Positions 34,105 through 44,947 of a stretch of 64,000 nucleotides of DNA are shown piece after piece (the first letter of the stretch is position 1; each line of letters opens with the position of its first letter). Under the pieces are notes generated by a model. It saw only the letters and a list, made by a program, of their open reading frames with translations, was not told the DNA's origin and did no database searches. Both the position numbers and the translations under genes were made by a program. Source of the stretch: Yoonia sp. GPGPB17 (lineage in GTDB: Bacteria; Pseudomonadota; Alphaproteobacteria; Rhodobacterales; Rhodobacteraceae); NCBI RefSeq assembly GCF_037892195.1, contig NZ_JATACI010000002.1, positions 2,790,001 to 2,854,000 on the forward strand, read 5' to 3'.

Positions 34105-37100
34105 ATGACAACATATGACGAAACTTGGGTCGCCGCCGAAGAAGCCAAGCGTCAGTGGACGGCTGAAAATGGCCTCTACAAGGATGATGATGAGCATGCC
34201 TCTTGTGGTGTGGGTCTTGTCGTGTCGATTGATGGCACCCCGTCCCGCGGTGTTGTTGAAAAGGGTATTGATGCTCTTAAAGCCGTTTGGCACCGCGGTG
34301 CTGTTGATGCAGACGGCAAGACCGGTGATGGTGCGGGTATTCATGTGCAGATTCCGGTGCCGTTTTTCTACGATCAGATTCAGCGCACCGGTCATGAGCC
34401 TGATCAGGATCACCTGATTGCGGTCGGTCAGATCTTCCTGCCCCGCACCGACTTTGCAGCGCAAGAGCAATGCCGCACGATTGTCGAAACCGAAGTCTTG
34501 CGCATGGGCCACTACATTTACGGCTGGCGCCATGTACCTGTGAACACCGAGGTGCTGGGTGACAAGGCCAACGCGACACGGCCCGAGATTGAGCAAATCC
34601 TGATCCGTGATGAAAAGAGTCTGGATGAGGAACAGTTCGAGCGTGAGCTTTACATCATCCGCCGCCGGATCGAGAAGGCAGCGACCGCCGCAGGTATTGG
34701 CGGTATGTATGTCTGTTCGCTGTCCTGTCGCTCGCTGATCTACAAAGGTATGATGCTGGCCGAACAGGTGGCGGAATTCTATCCCGATCTGATGGATGCG
34801 CGGTTCGAAAGCGCCTTTGCCATCTACCACCAGCGCTATTCCACCAACACATTCCCGCAGTGGTCGCTTGCCCAGCCATTCCGCATGTTGGCCCATAATG
34901 GTGAGATCAACACCCTAAAGGGCAACGTCAATTGGATGAAGAGCCACGAAATTCGTATGGCGTCGAATGCGTTCGGCGAAAAGGCGGAAGACATCAAGCC
35001 GATCATCCCGTCGGGTGCGTCTGACTCATCAGCTTTGGATTCTGTGTTTGAAGTGCTGGTCCGTGCTGGCCGTACGGCGCCGATGGCGAAAACCATGATG
35101 GTGCCAGAGGCGTGGTCTCAGCAGGCGGTAGAAATGCCGCAGGCGTGGCAGGATATGTACGGTTATTGCAACGCAGTGATGGAGCCTTGGGATGGGTGGC
35201 TGCCCTGGCCATGACTGATGGCCGCTGGGTCTGCGGTGGTCTGGACCGGAACGGGCTGCGCCCGCTGCGTTATGTCGTGACAGGCGATGGCTTGCTGGTG
35301 GCCGGGTCCGAGGTTGGCATGGTGCCCGTTGATGAGGCGACCGTGGTCGAGAAGGGCGCGCTTGGTCCCGGCCAGATGATCGCCGTGGATATGCAAGAGG
35401 GCCGCTTGTTCCACGATGAGGAATTGAAAGACAAGCTGGCCGCGGCGCAGCCGTTTGGCGCATGGGTCAAGAAGGTTGTCGATCTGAATGACATCATGCG
35501 TGACGTGCCCGAAAAAGCGTTGTTTGACGGTGCCGAGCTACGCACCCGTCAGGTGGCTGCTAAGCTACAGCATCGAAGAACTGGAGCAGGTCCTTGCACC
35601 AATGGCGGAAGACGGCAAAGAAATGATCGCATCAATGGGCGACGATACGCCGTCAGCGGTGCTGTCCAAGACTTATCGGCCGTTGTCGCATTTCTTCCGT
35701 CAGAATTTTTCTCAGGTGACAAACCCGCCAATCGACAGCCTGCGCGAAAGCCGCGTGATGTCGCTGAAGACACGGTTTGGTAACCTCAAGAACGTGCTGG
35801 ACGAAGACAGCTCACAGACCGAGATTTTACAGCTTTCCAGCCCATTCGTGGGCAATGCGGAATTTGATGAGATGGTCACGCACTTCGGCGACAACGTGGC
35901 CGTCATTGATTGCTTGTTTGAGCCCGGTCCCGGTGCGTTGAATGCAGGTTTGCAGCGCATCCGCGATGAGGCGGAAGATGCTGTGCGTTCTGGCGCCGGT
36001 CACATTGTGCTGACCGATCAGAACCAGTCGCAGGACCAGGTCGCGATGCCGATGATTCTGGCGACGTCTGCGGTGCATTCTGGTTTGACGGCGAAAGGCT
36101 TGCGGACCTTCTGTTCGATCAATGTGCGCTGTGCTGAATGTATTGATCCGCATTATTTTGCGGTGTTGATCGGCTGCGGTGCGACCACCGTGAACGCTTA
36201 TCTGGCGCAGGATTCTATTGCAGATCGCCTGCGTCGCGGTTTGATTGACGGTACGCTGACCGATGCGATGATCCGTTATCGCGCCGCGATCGATGCGGGT
36301 CTGCTGAAGATCATGTCGAAGATGGGGATTTCGGTGTTGTCGTCCTACCGCGGCGGTCTGAACTTCGAGGCCGTTGGCCTGAGTCGCGCAATGGTCGCCG
36401 AGTACTTCCCCGGTATGCATTCGCGCATTTCCGGGATTGGGACGTCAGGTATCCAGACGAAGGTGGAAGAGGTTCATGCGCGCGGCTGGAAGGGTGCGTC
36501 TGATGTTCTGCCAATAGGCGGTTTCTACAAAGCGCGCCGGTCCGGGGAAAAGCATGCGTGGGAAGCACAGACCATGCATATGCTGCAAGCGGCCTGCAAC
36601 AACGCGAGCTATTCACTCTGGCAGCAATTCTCTAAGTCGATGCAGTCAAATCCACCGATTCATTTGCGTGATCTGCTGGCGATCAAGCCGCTGGGCAAGG
36701 AGATCCCGATTGAAGAGGTCGAAAGCATTACTGCCATCCGTAAGCGTTTTGTGACCCCCGGCATGTCCTTGGGTGCGCTGTCACCCGAGGCGCATAAAAC
36801 ACTGAACGTTGCGATGAACCGCATTGGGGCCAAGTCTGACAGCGGCGAGGGCGGTGAAGACCCGGCACATTTCCACCCGGAACCTAATGGCGACAACCCG
36901 TCCGCTAAGATCAAGCAGGTGGCATCCGGTCGCTTTGGGGTGACCGCTGAATATCTGAATGCTTGTGAAGAGCTGGAGATCAAGGTCGCCCAGGGTGCGA
37001 AGCCCGGTGAGGGTGGGCAGTTGCCCGGTATGAAGGTCACGGACCTGATCGCCCGTCTGCGTCACTCGACCAAAGGTGTGACGCTGATTTCACCGCCGCC

Positions 37101-38637
37101 GCACCACGATATCTATTCGATCGAGGATCTGGCGCAGCTGATTTACGACCTCAAACAGATCAACCCACGCTGCAAAGTAACGGTCAAGCTGGTGTCGTCC
37201 TCTGGTGTCGGTACGATTGCCGCCGGTGTGGCTAAGGCCAAGGCGGATGTGATCCTGATTTCTGGCCACAATGGCGGCACAGGTGCGTCCCCCGCGACGT
37301 CGATCAAATACGCAGGGCTGCCGTGGGAAATGGGCCTGACCGAGGCGCATCAGGTGCTGGCCATGAACAACCTGCGTGAGCGGATTACGCTGCGCACCGA
37401 TGGCGGCCTGCGGACAGGCCGTGACATTGTTATGGCCGCGATGATGGGGGCCGAGGAATATGGGATCGGCACCGCTGCCCTGATCGCGATGGGGTGCATC
37501 ATGGTGCGCCAGTGCCAGTCGAACACTTGCCCCGTGGGTGTGTGTACGCAGGATGAGGCGCTGCGGGATAAGTTCACCGGCAATGCCGATAAGGTTGTGA
37601 ACCTGATCACCTTCTATGCGACTGAGGTACGCGAAATCCTCGCATCCATCGGCGCGCGGTCTTTGGACGATGTGATTGGTCGGGCTGATCTGCTGACGCA
37701 GGTGTCACGCGGTTCGGCGCATCTGGATGATCTGGACCTCAACCCGCTGCTCATCACGGTCGATGGTGCGAACAAGATCAACTATGATCGCAACAAGCCG
37801 CGCAATGCTGTCGATGACACGCTGGACGCGCAGATTGTGAAGGACGCAGAGCGCTTCCTCAATGATGGCGAGAAGATGCAGCTGGATTATGCGGTGCAGA
37901 ACACGCTGCGGACGATAGGGACGCGGACGTCTTCGCATATCGTGCAGCAGTTTGGTATGCGCAACGCGTTGCAACCTGACCACCTGACGGTGAAACTGCG
38001 TGGTTCCGCCGGGCAATCTCTGGGTGCATTTGCTGCACCGGGGTTGAAACTGGAAGTATCGGGTGACGCCAATGACTACGTAGGGAAAGGTCTGTCGGGG
38101 GGCACGATTGTCGTCCGTCCGCCAATGGTCAGCCCGCTGGTCGCGTCTGAGAATACGATTATCGGCAACACGGTGCTGTACGGGGCCACCGATGGCTATC
38201 TCTTTGCGGCTGGCCGCGCGGGCGAGCGTTTCGCAGTGCGGAACTCCGGCGCGAAAGTGGTGATTGAGGGCTGTGGCACGAACGGTTGCGAATATATGAC
38301 TGGCGGTGTTGCGGTGATCCTTGGCTCAATTGGCGCGAACTTTGGTGCCGGTATGACGGGCGGGATGTCCTACATCTATGACCCAAAAGGTGAAGCGGTT
38401 GATTTGATCAACATGGAAACACTGGTGACAAATCCGGTGACGGTGGATCATTGGGAAGCGCAGTTAAAGGGTCTGATCGAACGGCATGCGGAAGAGACAG
38501 GCAGCCGGAAGGCCGCCGATATCTTGCAGCATTGGGACATTGAGAAGGCGCATTTTGTGCAGGTCTGCCCGAAAGAGATGCTGGTGCATCTGCCTGCACC
38601 GCTCAGCATTGAGGACACCGCAATCCCTGCGGAGTAA
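34105..38637 (+). CDS. gltB: Glutamate synthase large (alpha) subunit, two apparent frameshifts
   Basis: GltB makes two glutamates from glutamine and 2-oxoglutarate. A 33-residue propeptide precedes Cys34 (EHASCGVGLVV), the N-terminal nucleophile of the glutaminase domain. The central domain, the FMN-binding synthase domain (KVTVKLVSSSGVGTIAAGVAKAKAD, then GHNGGTGASP), the [3Fe-4S] cysteines (CIMVRQCQSNTCPVGVC) and the C-terminal beta-helix (GRAGERFAVRNSGAKVVIEGC) follow. The frame breaks at 35196-35200 (GTGGC; repaired MEPWDGPAALAMTDGRW needs GCCGGC) and at 35559-35565 (GCTAAGC; repaired VAAGYSIEELEQ needs GCCGGC). After repair it is about 1510 residues with nothing missing, so I treat it as functional. 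ATG 34105 follows AAGGAAA. Confidence 0.93.
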
Positions 38638-38689
38638 ATGACACGCCCCCGCGTTTAAGTGCGCGGGCGCCCCAACGGGAGCTCCATGA

Positions 38690-39100
38690 TTGAGGTTTCT
38701 TCTAGCCGTACCTTTTGGCCTTTGGCTGCTATGTCGGAGAATAAACCACTTTTTGATAGAGAGGCTTGAGTCTAGCGTCCGGTCATACTGTTTGATTTGG
38801 TTTCCAATTGCATTCCTAGGGTGTGCGATTGGACTATCGGCGATAGCCCGAATTACCCTCATTTTTGAGACTATTCTCATTGCCAAAATTGCTATCGCGG
38901 TACTTCTAGTCCTCCCGGTTTTGGGCGTCTTGGCACTGTCCCATTTACTGCTTAGTCAAGCCTACTTTAGTTTCGTCGTACGACAGGGGATGAGCGGGGC
39001 AAAGTGGTGTGAAACTGCAGCGAAAGGAGCCGTGAACTTCTTTCGACCTGACGGTTATGAATCTGAGGGCACCACGCAACGATTTCATGATAAAACCTAG
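38690..39100 (+). CDS. Small hypothetical membrane protein
   Basis: A 136-residue AT-rich frame beginning with TTG. It has two to three hydrophobic segments (SYCLIWFPIAFLGCAIGLSAI, then IAIAVLLVLPVLGVLALSHLL) and a polar tail. No family is recognised. A 27-codon frame starting at ATG 38686 after CGGGAG overlaps it in another frame, so the start is doubtful. Its composition differs from the flanking core genes. Confidence 0.4.
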   Translation: MRFLLAVPFGLWLLCRRINHFLIERLESSVRSYCLIWFPIAFLGCAIGLSAIARITLIFETILIAKIAIAVLLVLPVLGVLALSHLLLSQAYFSFVVRQGMSGAKWCETAAKGAVNFFRPDGYESEGTTQRFHDKT

Positions 39101-39154
39101 ATTGGTGACTCATCTTCTTGACCTGTGAACGCCTGCCGTGGCTTATGGTGCCTG

Positions 39155-39919
39155 ATGGCAGAGACGAGCTCAGCAAAAAAGAAACCGGCAAAAAAGTCGG
39201 CACCCAAAAGAAAGCCAGCGAAGAAAACCAAGAAACTGGGCCCGGTTGCCCGGGTTCGTCGGCTCTTTCGCAGGGTGTTTCTTTGGGGCGCTTTCGCGGC
39301 GTTTTCTTTTGCTCTGATGTGGACGCTGCTTTACGCCGTCATCAATCCCCCCACGACGCCCTACATGTGGGCCGAGGCACATCGGTTGGTCAATATCGAA
39401 CAGGAATGGGTCGATATTGAAGATGTCGCCCCGGTGATGGCCCGTGCGGTCGTGGCCGCAGAGGATGCGAATTTTTGCCTGCATTGGGGCCTCGATGTGA
39501 ACGCGATCCAATCGGCTGTGGAGCGCGGACGCGGTGGCGCCTCGACCATTTCGCAGCAGGTCGTGAAGAACGTGTTTCTCTGGCACGGGCGCAGCTGGTC
39601 GCGCAAGGCGATTGAGGCGTTGTGGACACCACTGACCGAGGCGGTCTGGTCCAAGCGCCGGATCGTCGAGATTTACCTGAACGTCGCCGAGTTTGATGAA
39701 GGCGTGTTCGGGGTGCAGGCGGCAGCGCGGCATTACTTTGGTGTGGATGCCTCGGACCTTTCAGCGACCCAAGCGTCCCGTTTGGCTGCCATTTTGCCGT
39801 CGCCCAAGAACCGCTCGGCCAGTAACCCCAGCACGTTCACCCGCAACCGGGCTGCTTCGATCATGAGTGGAGCGGCGACTATTGCGGCGGACGGGCGCGC
39901 GGAATGCTTTGAAAACTGA
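39155..39919 (+). CDS. mtgA: Monofunctional biosynthetic peptidoglycan transglycosylase
   Basis: The 254-residue GT51 enzyme polymerises lipid II into glycan strands. It has a lysine-rich cytoplasmic start (KKKPAKKSAPKRKPAKKTKK), one membrane anchor (WGAFAAFSFALMWTLLYAVI), and the GT51 motifs AVVAAEDANFCLHWG (catalytic Glu), GASTISQQVVKNVFLW, KRRIVEIYLNVAEFDEGVFG and QAARHYFG. I chose ATG 39155 (MAETSSAKKK); the frame is open a little further upstream. Unlike penicillin-binding proteins it has no transpeptidase domain. Confidence 0.94.
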   Translation: MAETSSAKKKPAKKSAPKRKPAKKTKKLGPVARVRRLFRRVFLWGAFAAFSFALMWTLLYAVINPPTTPYMWAEAHRLVNIEQEWVDIEDVAPVMARAVVAAEDANFCLHWGLDVNAIQSAVERGRGGASTISQQVVKNVFLWHGRSWSRKAIEALWTPLTEAVWSKRRIVEIYLNVAEFDEGVFGVQAAARHYFGVDASDLSATQASRLAAILPSPKNRSASNPSTFTRNRAASIMSGAATIAADGRAECFEN

Positions 39920-39983
39920 CCGAGCCATTGATCAGGGCGGCAGCTTGCGGCATTGAAGGGACAGTCCCTTAAGTGAGCCCATC

Positions 39984-40650
39984 ATGAACACCCTTTACCA
40001 TTACCCACTGTCTCCGTTTTCCCGCAAAGTCCGTTTGTGTCTGGGCGAGAAGAAGATCGAAGTCGGGCTGGTCGAGGAACGCTATTGGGAAGAAAACCCG
40101 GATTTTCTGCGCCGCAACCCGGCGGGTAAAGTGCCGGTGTTGAAAATTGATGGGCGCACGCTGTCAGATAGCGTGGCGATTTGTGAGTACATCGAAGAGA
40201 CCCACCCGACAGCCGGCTTTGTTGCCCAAAACAACCGATGCGCGTTGCGAAGTGCGTCGTTTGGTAGGCTGGTTTGATGATAAGTTTTATCATGAGGTCA
40301 CGATCAACCTGACAGGTGAACGTGTGAACCGTAAGGTGATGGGGCGTGGCTATCCCGACAGTACGAATGTAAAGGCGGGTGCGAAGGCGATTAAGTACCA
40401 CCTCGACTATATGGCGCGTTTGCTGGATGAGCGCCGTTGGCTGGCGGGAAACGATATGACATTGGCTGATTTCGCGGCTGCGGCACAGCTGTCCTGCCTC
40501 GATTATACCAGCGATGTGGATTGGAACCGGCATGAGGTTCTGAAAGACTGGTATGCCAAGATCAAATCCCGTCCGGCATTCCGGTCGATCCTGGCGGACG
40601 AGGTGCCCGGCTTTCAGCCTGCTGCACATTATGCTGATCTGGATTTCTAA
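39984..40650 (+). CDS. Glutathione S-transferase family protein, one apparent frameshift
   Basis: The N-terminal half reads TLYHYPLSPFSRKVRLCLGEK, with the catalytic Ser/Cys-type SPFSRKVR motif, then RRNPAGKVPVLKIDG and SVAICEYIEET. After 40211-40217 (AGCCGGC) the reading must move by one base, giving the usual continuation THPTPALLPKTTDARCEVRRLVGWFD and the helical half with WLAGNDMTLADFAAAAQLSC. Removing one base from ACAGCCGGC restores about 221 residues. This break also lies at a GCCGGC, so I take it to be an artefact of the same kind as in dxs and gltB. It precedes queG. Confidence 0.85.
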
Positions 40651-40651
40651 A

Positions 40652-40711
40652 GGGGGCCAGCCCCCTGTCCCTTCGGTCCTGCCCCCGAGGTATTTTGGAA
40701 CATGAGAAGCT
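40652..40711 (+). repeat. Intergenic hairpin plus conserved CCCCCG-GGTATTTT-AACATGAGAAG element (copy 1)
   Basis: GGGGGC-CA-GCCCCC at 40652-40665 forms a tight hairpin right after the GST stop. It is followed by a segment (about 40681-40711) with the phrase GCCCCCGAGGTATTTTGGAACATGAGAAG in broken form. A very similar phrase lies at about 48269-48302, after petR. The queG start codon is the ATG inside this element. It looks like an intergenic element repeated in the genome, perhaps acting as terminator and mobile regulatory site. Confidence 0.5.
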
Positions 40712-41739
40712 TGAAAGAGCAGCTTGTGACGTTTGCGCATGAGGCGGGGTTTGCCTCTGTTGGGGTGTGTCGGCCGGATGCGGTGCCAGAACTGCCTGAA
40801 CGCCTGCAGTCTTTTGTCGATGCAGGACTGCATGGGCAGATGGGCTGGATGGCAGAGCGGATGCAATGGCGGTCCGATCCGGCGGCTTTATGGCCGGAAG
40901 CGCGGTCGGTGATCATGCTGGCAGAGCCGTATACGCCGGAGCATGATCCTTTGGCGGTGTTGGAGGAATCGGATCGGGCTGCCATCAGTGTCTATGCGCA
41001 GAACCGCGACTATCATGATGTCGTCAAAAAACGACTCAAGCGGGTTGGTCGCTGGCTGATTGAGCAGGCGCCGGGGGCCGAGATCAAAGTATTTGTTGAT
41101 ACCGCACCGGTAATGGAGAAGCCTTTGGCGCAGGCTGCGGGCCTTGGTTGGCAGGGCAAACATACCAACCTGTTGAGCCGTGATTTGGGGAACTGGTTCT
41201 TTCTTGGCGCGATTTTTACGACGGTGGAATTGGAGTCTGATCAGGCCGAGATCAGCCATTGTGGGTCGTGCACCGCATGTTTGGATATTTGCCCAACGGC
41301 GGCGTTTCCCGCCCCTTATCAGTTGGATGCGCGGCGCTGTATTTCCTATCTGACAATTGAGCATAATGGGCCCGTGGATGAAGACCTGCGCGCCTTGATT
41401 GGTAACCGAATATATGGCTGTGATGATTGTCTGGCAATCTGTCCCTGGAACAAGTTTGCGGTTGAGGGGCGCGATGCAAAACTCGCCGCGCGGGATGATT
41501 TGATCGCGCCGCCGCTTGCTGATCTCGCGGGTCTTGATGATGCGACGTTTCGTGCGAAGTTCGCTGGGTCGCCGATCAAACGCATTGGCCGGGATCGTTT
41601 TGTGCGCAATGTGGCTTATGCGATTGGGAACTCGGGTGATCCTGCGCTCCTCGCCGTCATTTCACCTTTGGTTGATGACCTTGACCCGGCGGTGGCCGAT
41701 GCGGCGCGCTGGGCTATCTTGCGGTTGAAGGAGGACTGA
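40702..41739 (+). CDS. queG: Epoxyqueuosine reductase
   Basis: The 345-residue cobalamin-dependent iron-sulphur enzyme performs the last step of queuosine synthesis on tRNA. It has the N-terminal QueG domain ([15 protein letters not shown], then [21 protein letters not shown]) and two [4Fe-4S] motifs ([16 protein letters not shown] and [15 protein letters not shown]). The C-terminal HEAT-like segment follows ([16 protein letters not shown]). The start lies within a repeated intergenic phrase and has no strong Shine-Dalgarno. It is followed after two bases by a sugar dehydrogenase gene. Confidence 0.95.
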   Translation: MRSLKEQLVTFAHEAGFASVGVCRPDAVPELPERLQSFVDAGLHGQMGWMAERMQWRSDPAALWPEARSVIMLAEPYTPEHDPLAVLEESDRAAISVYAQNRDYHDVVKKRLKRVGRWLIEQAPGAEIKVFVDTAPVMEKPLAQAAGLGWQGKHTNLLSRDLGNWFFLGAIFTTVELESDQAEISHCGSCTACLDICPTAAFPAPYQLDARRCISYLTIEHNGPVDEDLRALIGNRIYGCDDCLAICPWNKFAVEGRDAKLAARDDLIAPPLADLAGLDDATFRAKFAGSPIKRIGRDRFVRNVAYAIGNSGDPALLAVISPLVDDLDPAVADAARWAILRLKED

Positions 41740-41741
41740 TC

Positions 41742-42890
41742 ATGATCCGTATTCTTGCTTTGATGCTGTTGCCGGTGGTTGCCAATGCGCAAGTGGCACA
41801 AGGCCGCGCAAATGCTGACTTTGCGCCTGCCTTTGCCGAACAGACCCGTGCGCCCGCAATGGCCGATACACCAATCACCGTTGAGGTCTTCGCCGAAGGA
41901 TTGGACGGCCCTTGGGGGATTGCACCTTTGGGTGCGGGGCAGTTTCTAGTTACTGAAAAGCCCGGCGCATTGCGGGTGATCAATGCGGATGGCAGCGTGT
42001 CTGGTCCGCTATCCGGGTTGCCGGATGTCGCCGCCCAAGGTCAGGGTGGATTGCTCGATGTGGCTGTGTCACCCGGATTTGCGCAGGATCGTATAGTATT
42101 CTGGACATACGCGAAGTCAGTGCGCGGTGGTTTGGTGACTGCTGCGGCGCGTGGCGTGCTGGCGACCGATGGAAGCTTGAGTGAGGTGCGCGACATCTTC
42201 GTGCAGGACAGCCCGGCCCGGAATGGGCGCCATTTTGGTAGCCGGATCATTCCAATGCCGGATGGTACGGTTTGGATTACGACCGGTGATCGGGGTGCGG
42301 GGGATGGTGGTACGCTGGTGCAGAACATTAACAGCACGCATGGCAAGGTTATTCGTGTCAATGCGGATGGATCTGTGCCTGCCAACAATCCCTTTGTTGG
42401 TCGCGAGGGGGATGATCAGATCTGGTCGCTGGGGCATCGTAACATGCAGGGCGCGGCGATAGGGCCGGGCGGGCTTTGGACGATTGAGCATGGGCCGCGT
42501 GGTGGCGACGAGTTGAACCAACCCAAAGCAGGGCTGAATTACGGATGGCCAGTGGTGAGCTATGGGATCAACTATCGTGGATCGGATGTGGGTGAAGGCC
42601 AGGCGCGCGCGGCGGGGTTTGAAGAGCCGGTTTATTACTGGGACCCGGTGATCGCACCCGGGGGTATGATGTTTTACGATGGGCCCTATGCCGATTGGCA
42701 GGGTGATCTGCTGATTGCGTCACTGAACCCTGGTGGGCTTGTGCGCCTGAAAATACAGGATGGCCGTGTGGTCGGGGAAGAGCGGATGCTGACCGATGTG
42801 GGCCGCATCCGCGACGTTGAGGTCTTGGATGACGGTGCGGTTTTGGTCTTGCTTGACGCAGGTGAGATACTGCGCGTGACGCCCGGTTAA
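41742..42890 (+). CDS. PQQ-dependent soluble sugar dehydrogenase (YliI/Asd family)
   Basis: The 382-residue protein has a signal peptide (MIRILALMLLPVVANAQ) and the six-bladed beta-propeller of soluble aldose sugar dehydrogenases: GLDGPWGIAPLGAGQFLVTEK, then GQGGLLDVAVSPGF, GHRNMQGAAIGPGGLWTIEHGPRGGDELN and YGWPVVSYGINY. These periplasmic enzymes oxidise aldoses with pyrroloquinoline quinone; whether this host makes PQQ cannot be seen here. ATG 41742 follows GGAGG two bases after the queG stop, so they are probably co-transcribed. It converges with the desaturase by four bases. Confidence 0.9.
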   Translation: MIRILALMLLPVVANAQVAQGRANADFAPAFAEQTRAPAMADTPITVEVFAEGLDGPWGIAPLGAGQFLVTEKPGALRVINADGSVSGPLSGLPDVAAQGQGGLLDVAVSPGFAQDRIVFWTYAKSVRGGLVTAAARGVLATDGSLSEVRDIFVQDSPARNGRHFGSRIIPMPDGTVWITTGDRGAGDGGTLVQNINSTHGKVIRVNADGSVPANNPFVGREGDDQIWSLGHRNMQGAAIGPGGLWTIEHGPRGGDELNQPKAGLNYGWPVVSYGINYRGSDVGEGQARAAGFEEPVYYWDPVIAPGGMMFYDGPYADWQGDLLIASLNPGGLVRLKIQDGRVVGEERMLTDVGRIRDVEVLDDGAVLVLLDAGEILRVTPG

Positions 42891-43912
42891 ACCGCCAGCT
42901 TGCGCGCTGCAGCAAATGAAATCAGGCGACGCGACTTTTCATCCCACAGATCAAGGCTCGCGCATTTGATGCTTTGTGCGATCGTCATACGGCTGACTTC
43001 GACCAGTTCGTTGTGGTCACGCAGCACCTCTGTAAGCCGGTAGAACGGGATGCGGCTGTAAAGGTGATGCACATGGTGAATGCCGATGTTGGCTGTGAAC
43101 CAGCGCAGGATCGGTGGCAGGTCATAGTGTGAACTGCCGTGCAAGGCGGCTTCGTGCAGTTGCCAATCTTCGTTTTGTTCCCAATGCGTCGTTTCGAACT
43201 GGTGTTGGACATAGAACAACCAAACGCCGATAGATGAGGCGATCAGGGTTGTTGGCAGGAAGACGAGGAAGAGCGCCTGAAACCCACCGAAGTAGACGAT
43301 TGTGCCAAGAATTGTGAGGATTGCCGCGTTGGTACCCATCGCGCTGATCCAGTATTTGCGCCCCTGGTCCATCAGCCCCAGCGGCAGCCGATTTTGCAGG
43401 AAAAACAGGTAGGTCGGACCGAGGCCAAACATCACGAAAGGATGCCGGTAGGCGCGGTATAGGAAGCGCCCAAATGCGGTGCGCTGATGGTATTCTTCGA
43501 CGGTCAGAGTCATCACATCACCGATGCCACGCTGGTCAAGATCACCTGCGTGACTGTGATGGATGGAATGGGTGCGCCGCCAAACATCATATGGGGTCAG
43601 CGTGACAACGCCCAGAGCGCGCCCGATCCAGTCGCTGACATTGCGGTTATCGTAGAACGAGCCGTGCCCGCAATCGTGTTGAATACAAAACAGGCGCAGC
43701 AGAAATAGGCCATTGGCCGCAGAGATCACAAACGCTGCAAAATAGCTATATTGTGCCACCCAGCAGGCCAGCACCCAAAGCACAACAAAGGGGATCAAAC
43801 TGATGGCAAGTTCAAAGCTGCTGCGGATGCTGCTGGGTTCACGATACTTGGCTAAAATTCGGACCCAGTCGCGCGGGGCCATGTTTGCGGGAGTCTGAAT
43901 TTTATCTTGCAT
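42887..43912 (-). CDS. Membrane fatty-acid desaturase
   Basis: The 341-residue membrane protein has the three histidine boxes of acyl desaturases: HDCGHGSF, HSIHHSHAG and, near the C-terminus, HHVHHLYSR, together with four or more membrane helices. The boxes bind the di-iron centre that introduces double bases' equivalent in lipid, namely double bonds in acyl chains, and so affects membrane fluidity. The final residues are a polar cytoplasmic tail. The start ATG 43912 has no clear ribosome-binding site. The gene converges with the PQQ sugar dehydrogenase and is divergent from an EamA transporter. Confidence 0.9.
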   Translation of the reverse strand: MQDKIQTPANMAPRDWVRILAKYREPSSIRSSFELAISLIPFVVLWVLACWVAQYSYFAAFVISAANGLFLLRLFCIQHDCGHGSFYDNRNVSDWIGRALGVVTLTPYDVWRRTHSIHHSHAGDLDQRGIGDVMTLTVEEYHQRTAFGRFLYRAYRHPFVMFGLGPTYLFFLQNRLPLGLMDQGRKYWISAMGTNAAILTILGTIVYFGGFQALFLVFLPTTLIASSIGVWLFYVQHQFETTHWEQNEDWQLHEAALHGSSHYDLPPILRWFTANIGIHHVHHLYSRIPFYRLTEVLRDHNELVEVSRMTIAQSIKCASLDLWDEKSRRLISFAAARKLAV

Positions 43913-44026
43913 ACACTGCTTCTTAGCCTGATTTGGTTTTCGATAACCTAACGTCAGACATTAGCAAGCGAAAAAGGCTTCATTGTGGTTTGATCACGCC
44001 TTAGTGTCGCCACGAAGGGAAGACCC

Positions 44027-44947
44027 ATGCAGCCATTCCGCGGCATCATTTTCAAGATCATGTCGGTCTGCATGTTCATGGGGATGGCTAGCCTGATCAA
44101 AGCCGCATCCGCAGACGTGCCGCCCGGGCAGGCTGTTTTCTTTCGGTCTTTCTTTGCGCTGCCGATTATTCTGGGCTGGCTGGCCATCCGGCATGAGTTG
44201 CGTGATGGCTGGAAAACCAAAAACCCATTGGGTCATTTTTGGCGTGGTTTGGTCGGCACATCCGCTATGGGGCTGGGATTTACAGGCCTTGGGCTGTTGC
44301 CTCTGCCAGAGGTCACGGCGATTGGCTATGCCGCCCCTCTTTTAGTGGTCGTGTTTGCGGCAATGTTTCTGAATGAAAACGTGCGTGCCTTTCGGCTATC
44401 CGCAGTCGCCATGGGGATGATGGGGGTTTTGATCGTGCTTTCGCCGCGTCTTTCGGTGGGGGCGACACTGAATACGTCCGAGACATTGGGTGCCGTTGTG
44501 GTGCTGATGGGTGCCGTTTTAGCGGCGCTGGCGCAGGTGTTTGTCCGTAAACTGGTGGCGACCGAGACAACTGCCGCGATTGTCTTTTGGTTCACAATCA
44601 CCTCTTCGGTGATGGCGCTGTTTACGCTGCCATGGGGCTGGGTTGTGCCCCCTGTCCATGTGGCCGTCATGCTGGTGATGGCGGGTTTGTTGGGTGGGAT
44701 TGGGCAGATATTGCTGACTTCCAGCTATCGCTATGCCGATGCATCACTGGTTGCGCCCTTTGACTATACGTCAATGATATTGGCGCTTTTGATTGGGTAC
44801 TTCATCTTTGATGAGGTGCCGACAGGCACGATGCTGATTGGAGCAGGAATCGTGATTGCTGCTGGCGTGCTGATTATTTGGCGCGAGCGTGCGCTTGGTT
44901 TGCAACGTGCGCAGCAACGTAAGGCGACGGGGAATGTGGGCAACTAG
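44027..44947 (+). CDS. EamA/DMT family transporter
   Basis: The 306-residue protein has ten hydrophobic helices arranged as two EamA repeats (first half PPGQAVFFRSFFALPIILGW, second half ETTAAIVFWFTITSSVMALF). Members export amino acids or metabolites or take up small compounds; the substrate cannot be told. GGAAG lies just before ATG 44027. An intact GCTAGC in codons 20-22 (MASLIK) could be another altered GCCGGC (MAGLIK), but the family tolerates either. It converges by four bases with the next minus-strand gene. Confidence 0.88.
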   Translation: MQPFRGIIFKIMSVCMFMGMASLIKAASADVPPGQAVFFRSFFALPIILGWLAIRHELRDGWKTKNPLGHFWRGLVGTSAMGLGFTGLGLLPLPEVTAIGYAAPLLVVVFAAMFLNENVRAFRLSAVAMGMMGVLIVLSPRLSVGATLNTSETLGAVVVLMGAVLAALAQVFVRKLVATETTAAIVFWFTITSSVMALFTLPWGWVVPPVHVAVMLVMAGLLGGIGQILLTSSYRYADASLVAPFDYTSMILALLIGYFIFDEVPTGTMLIGAGIVIAAGVLIIWRERALGLQRAQQRKATGNVGN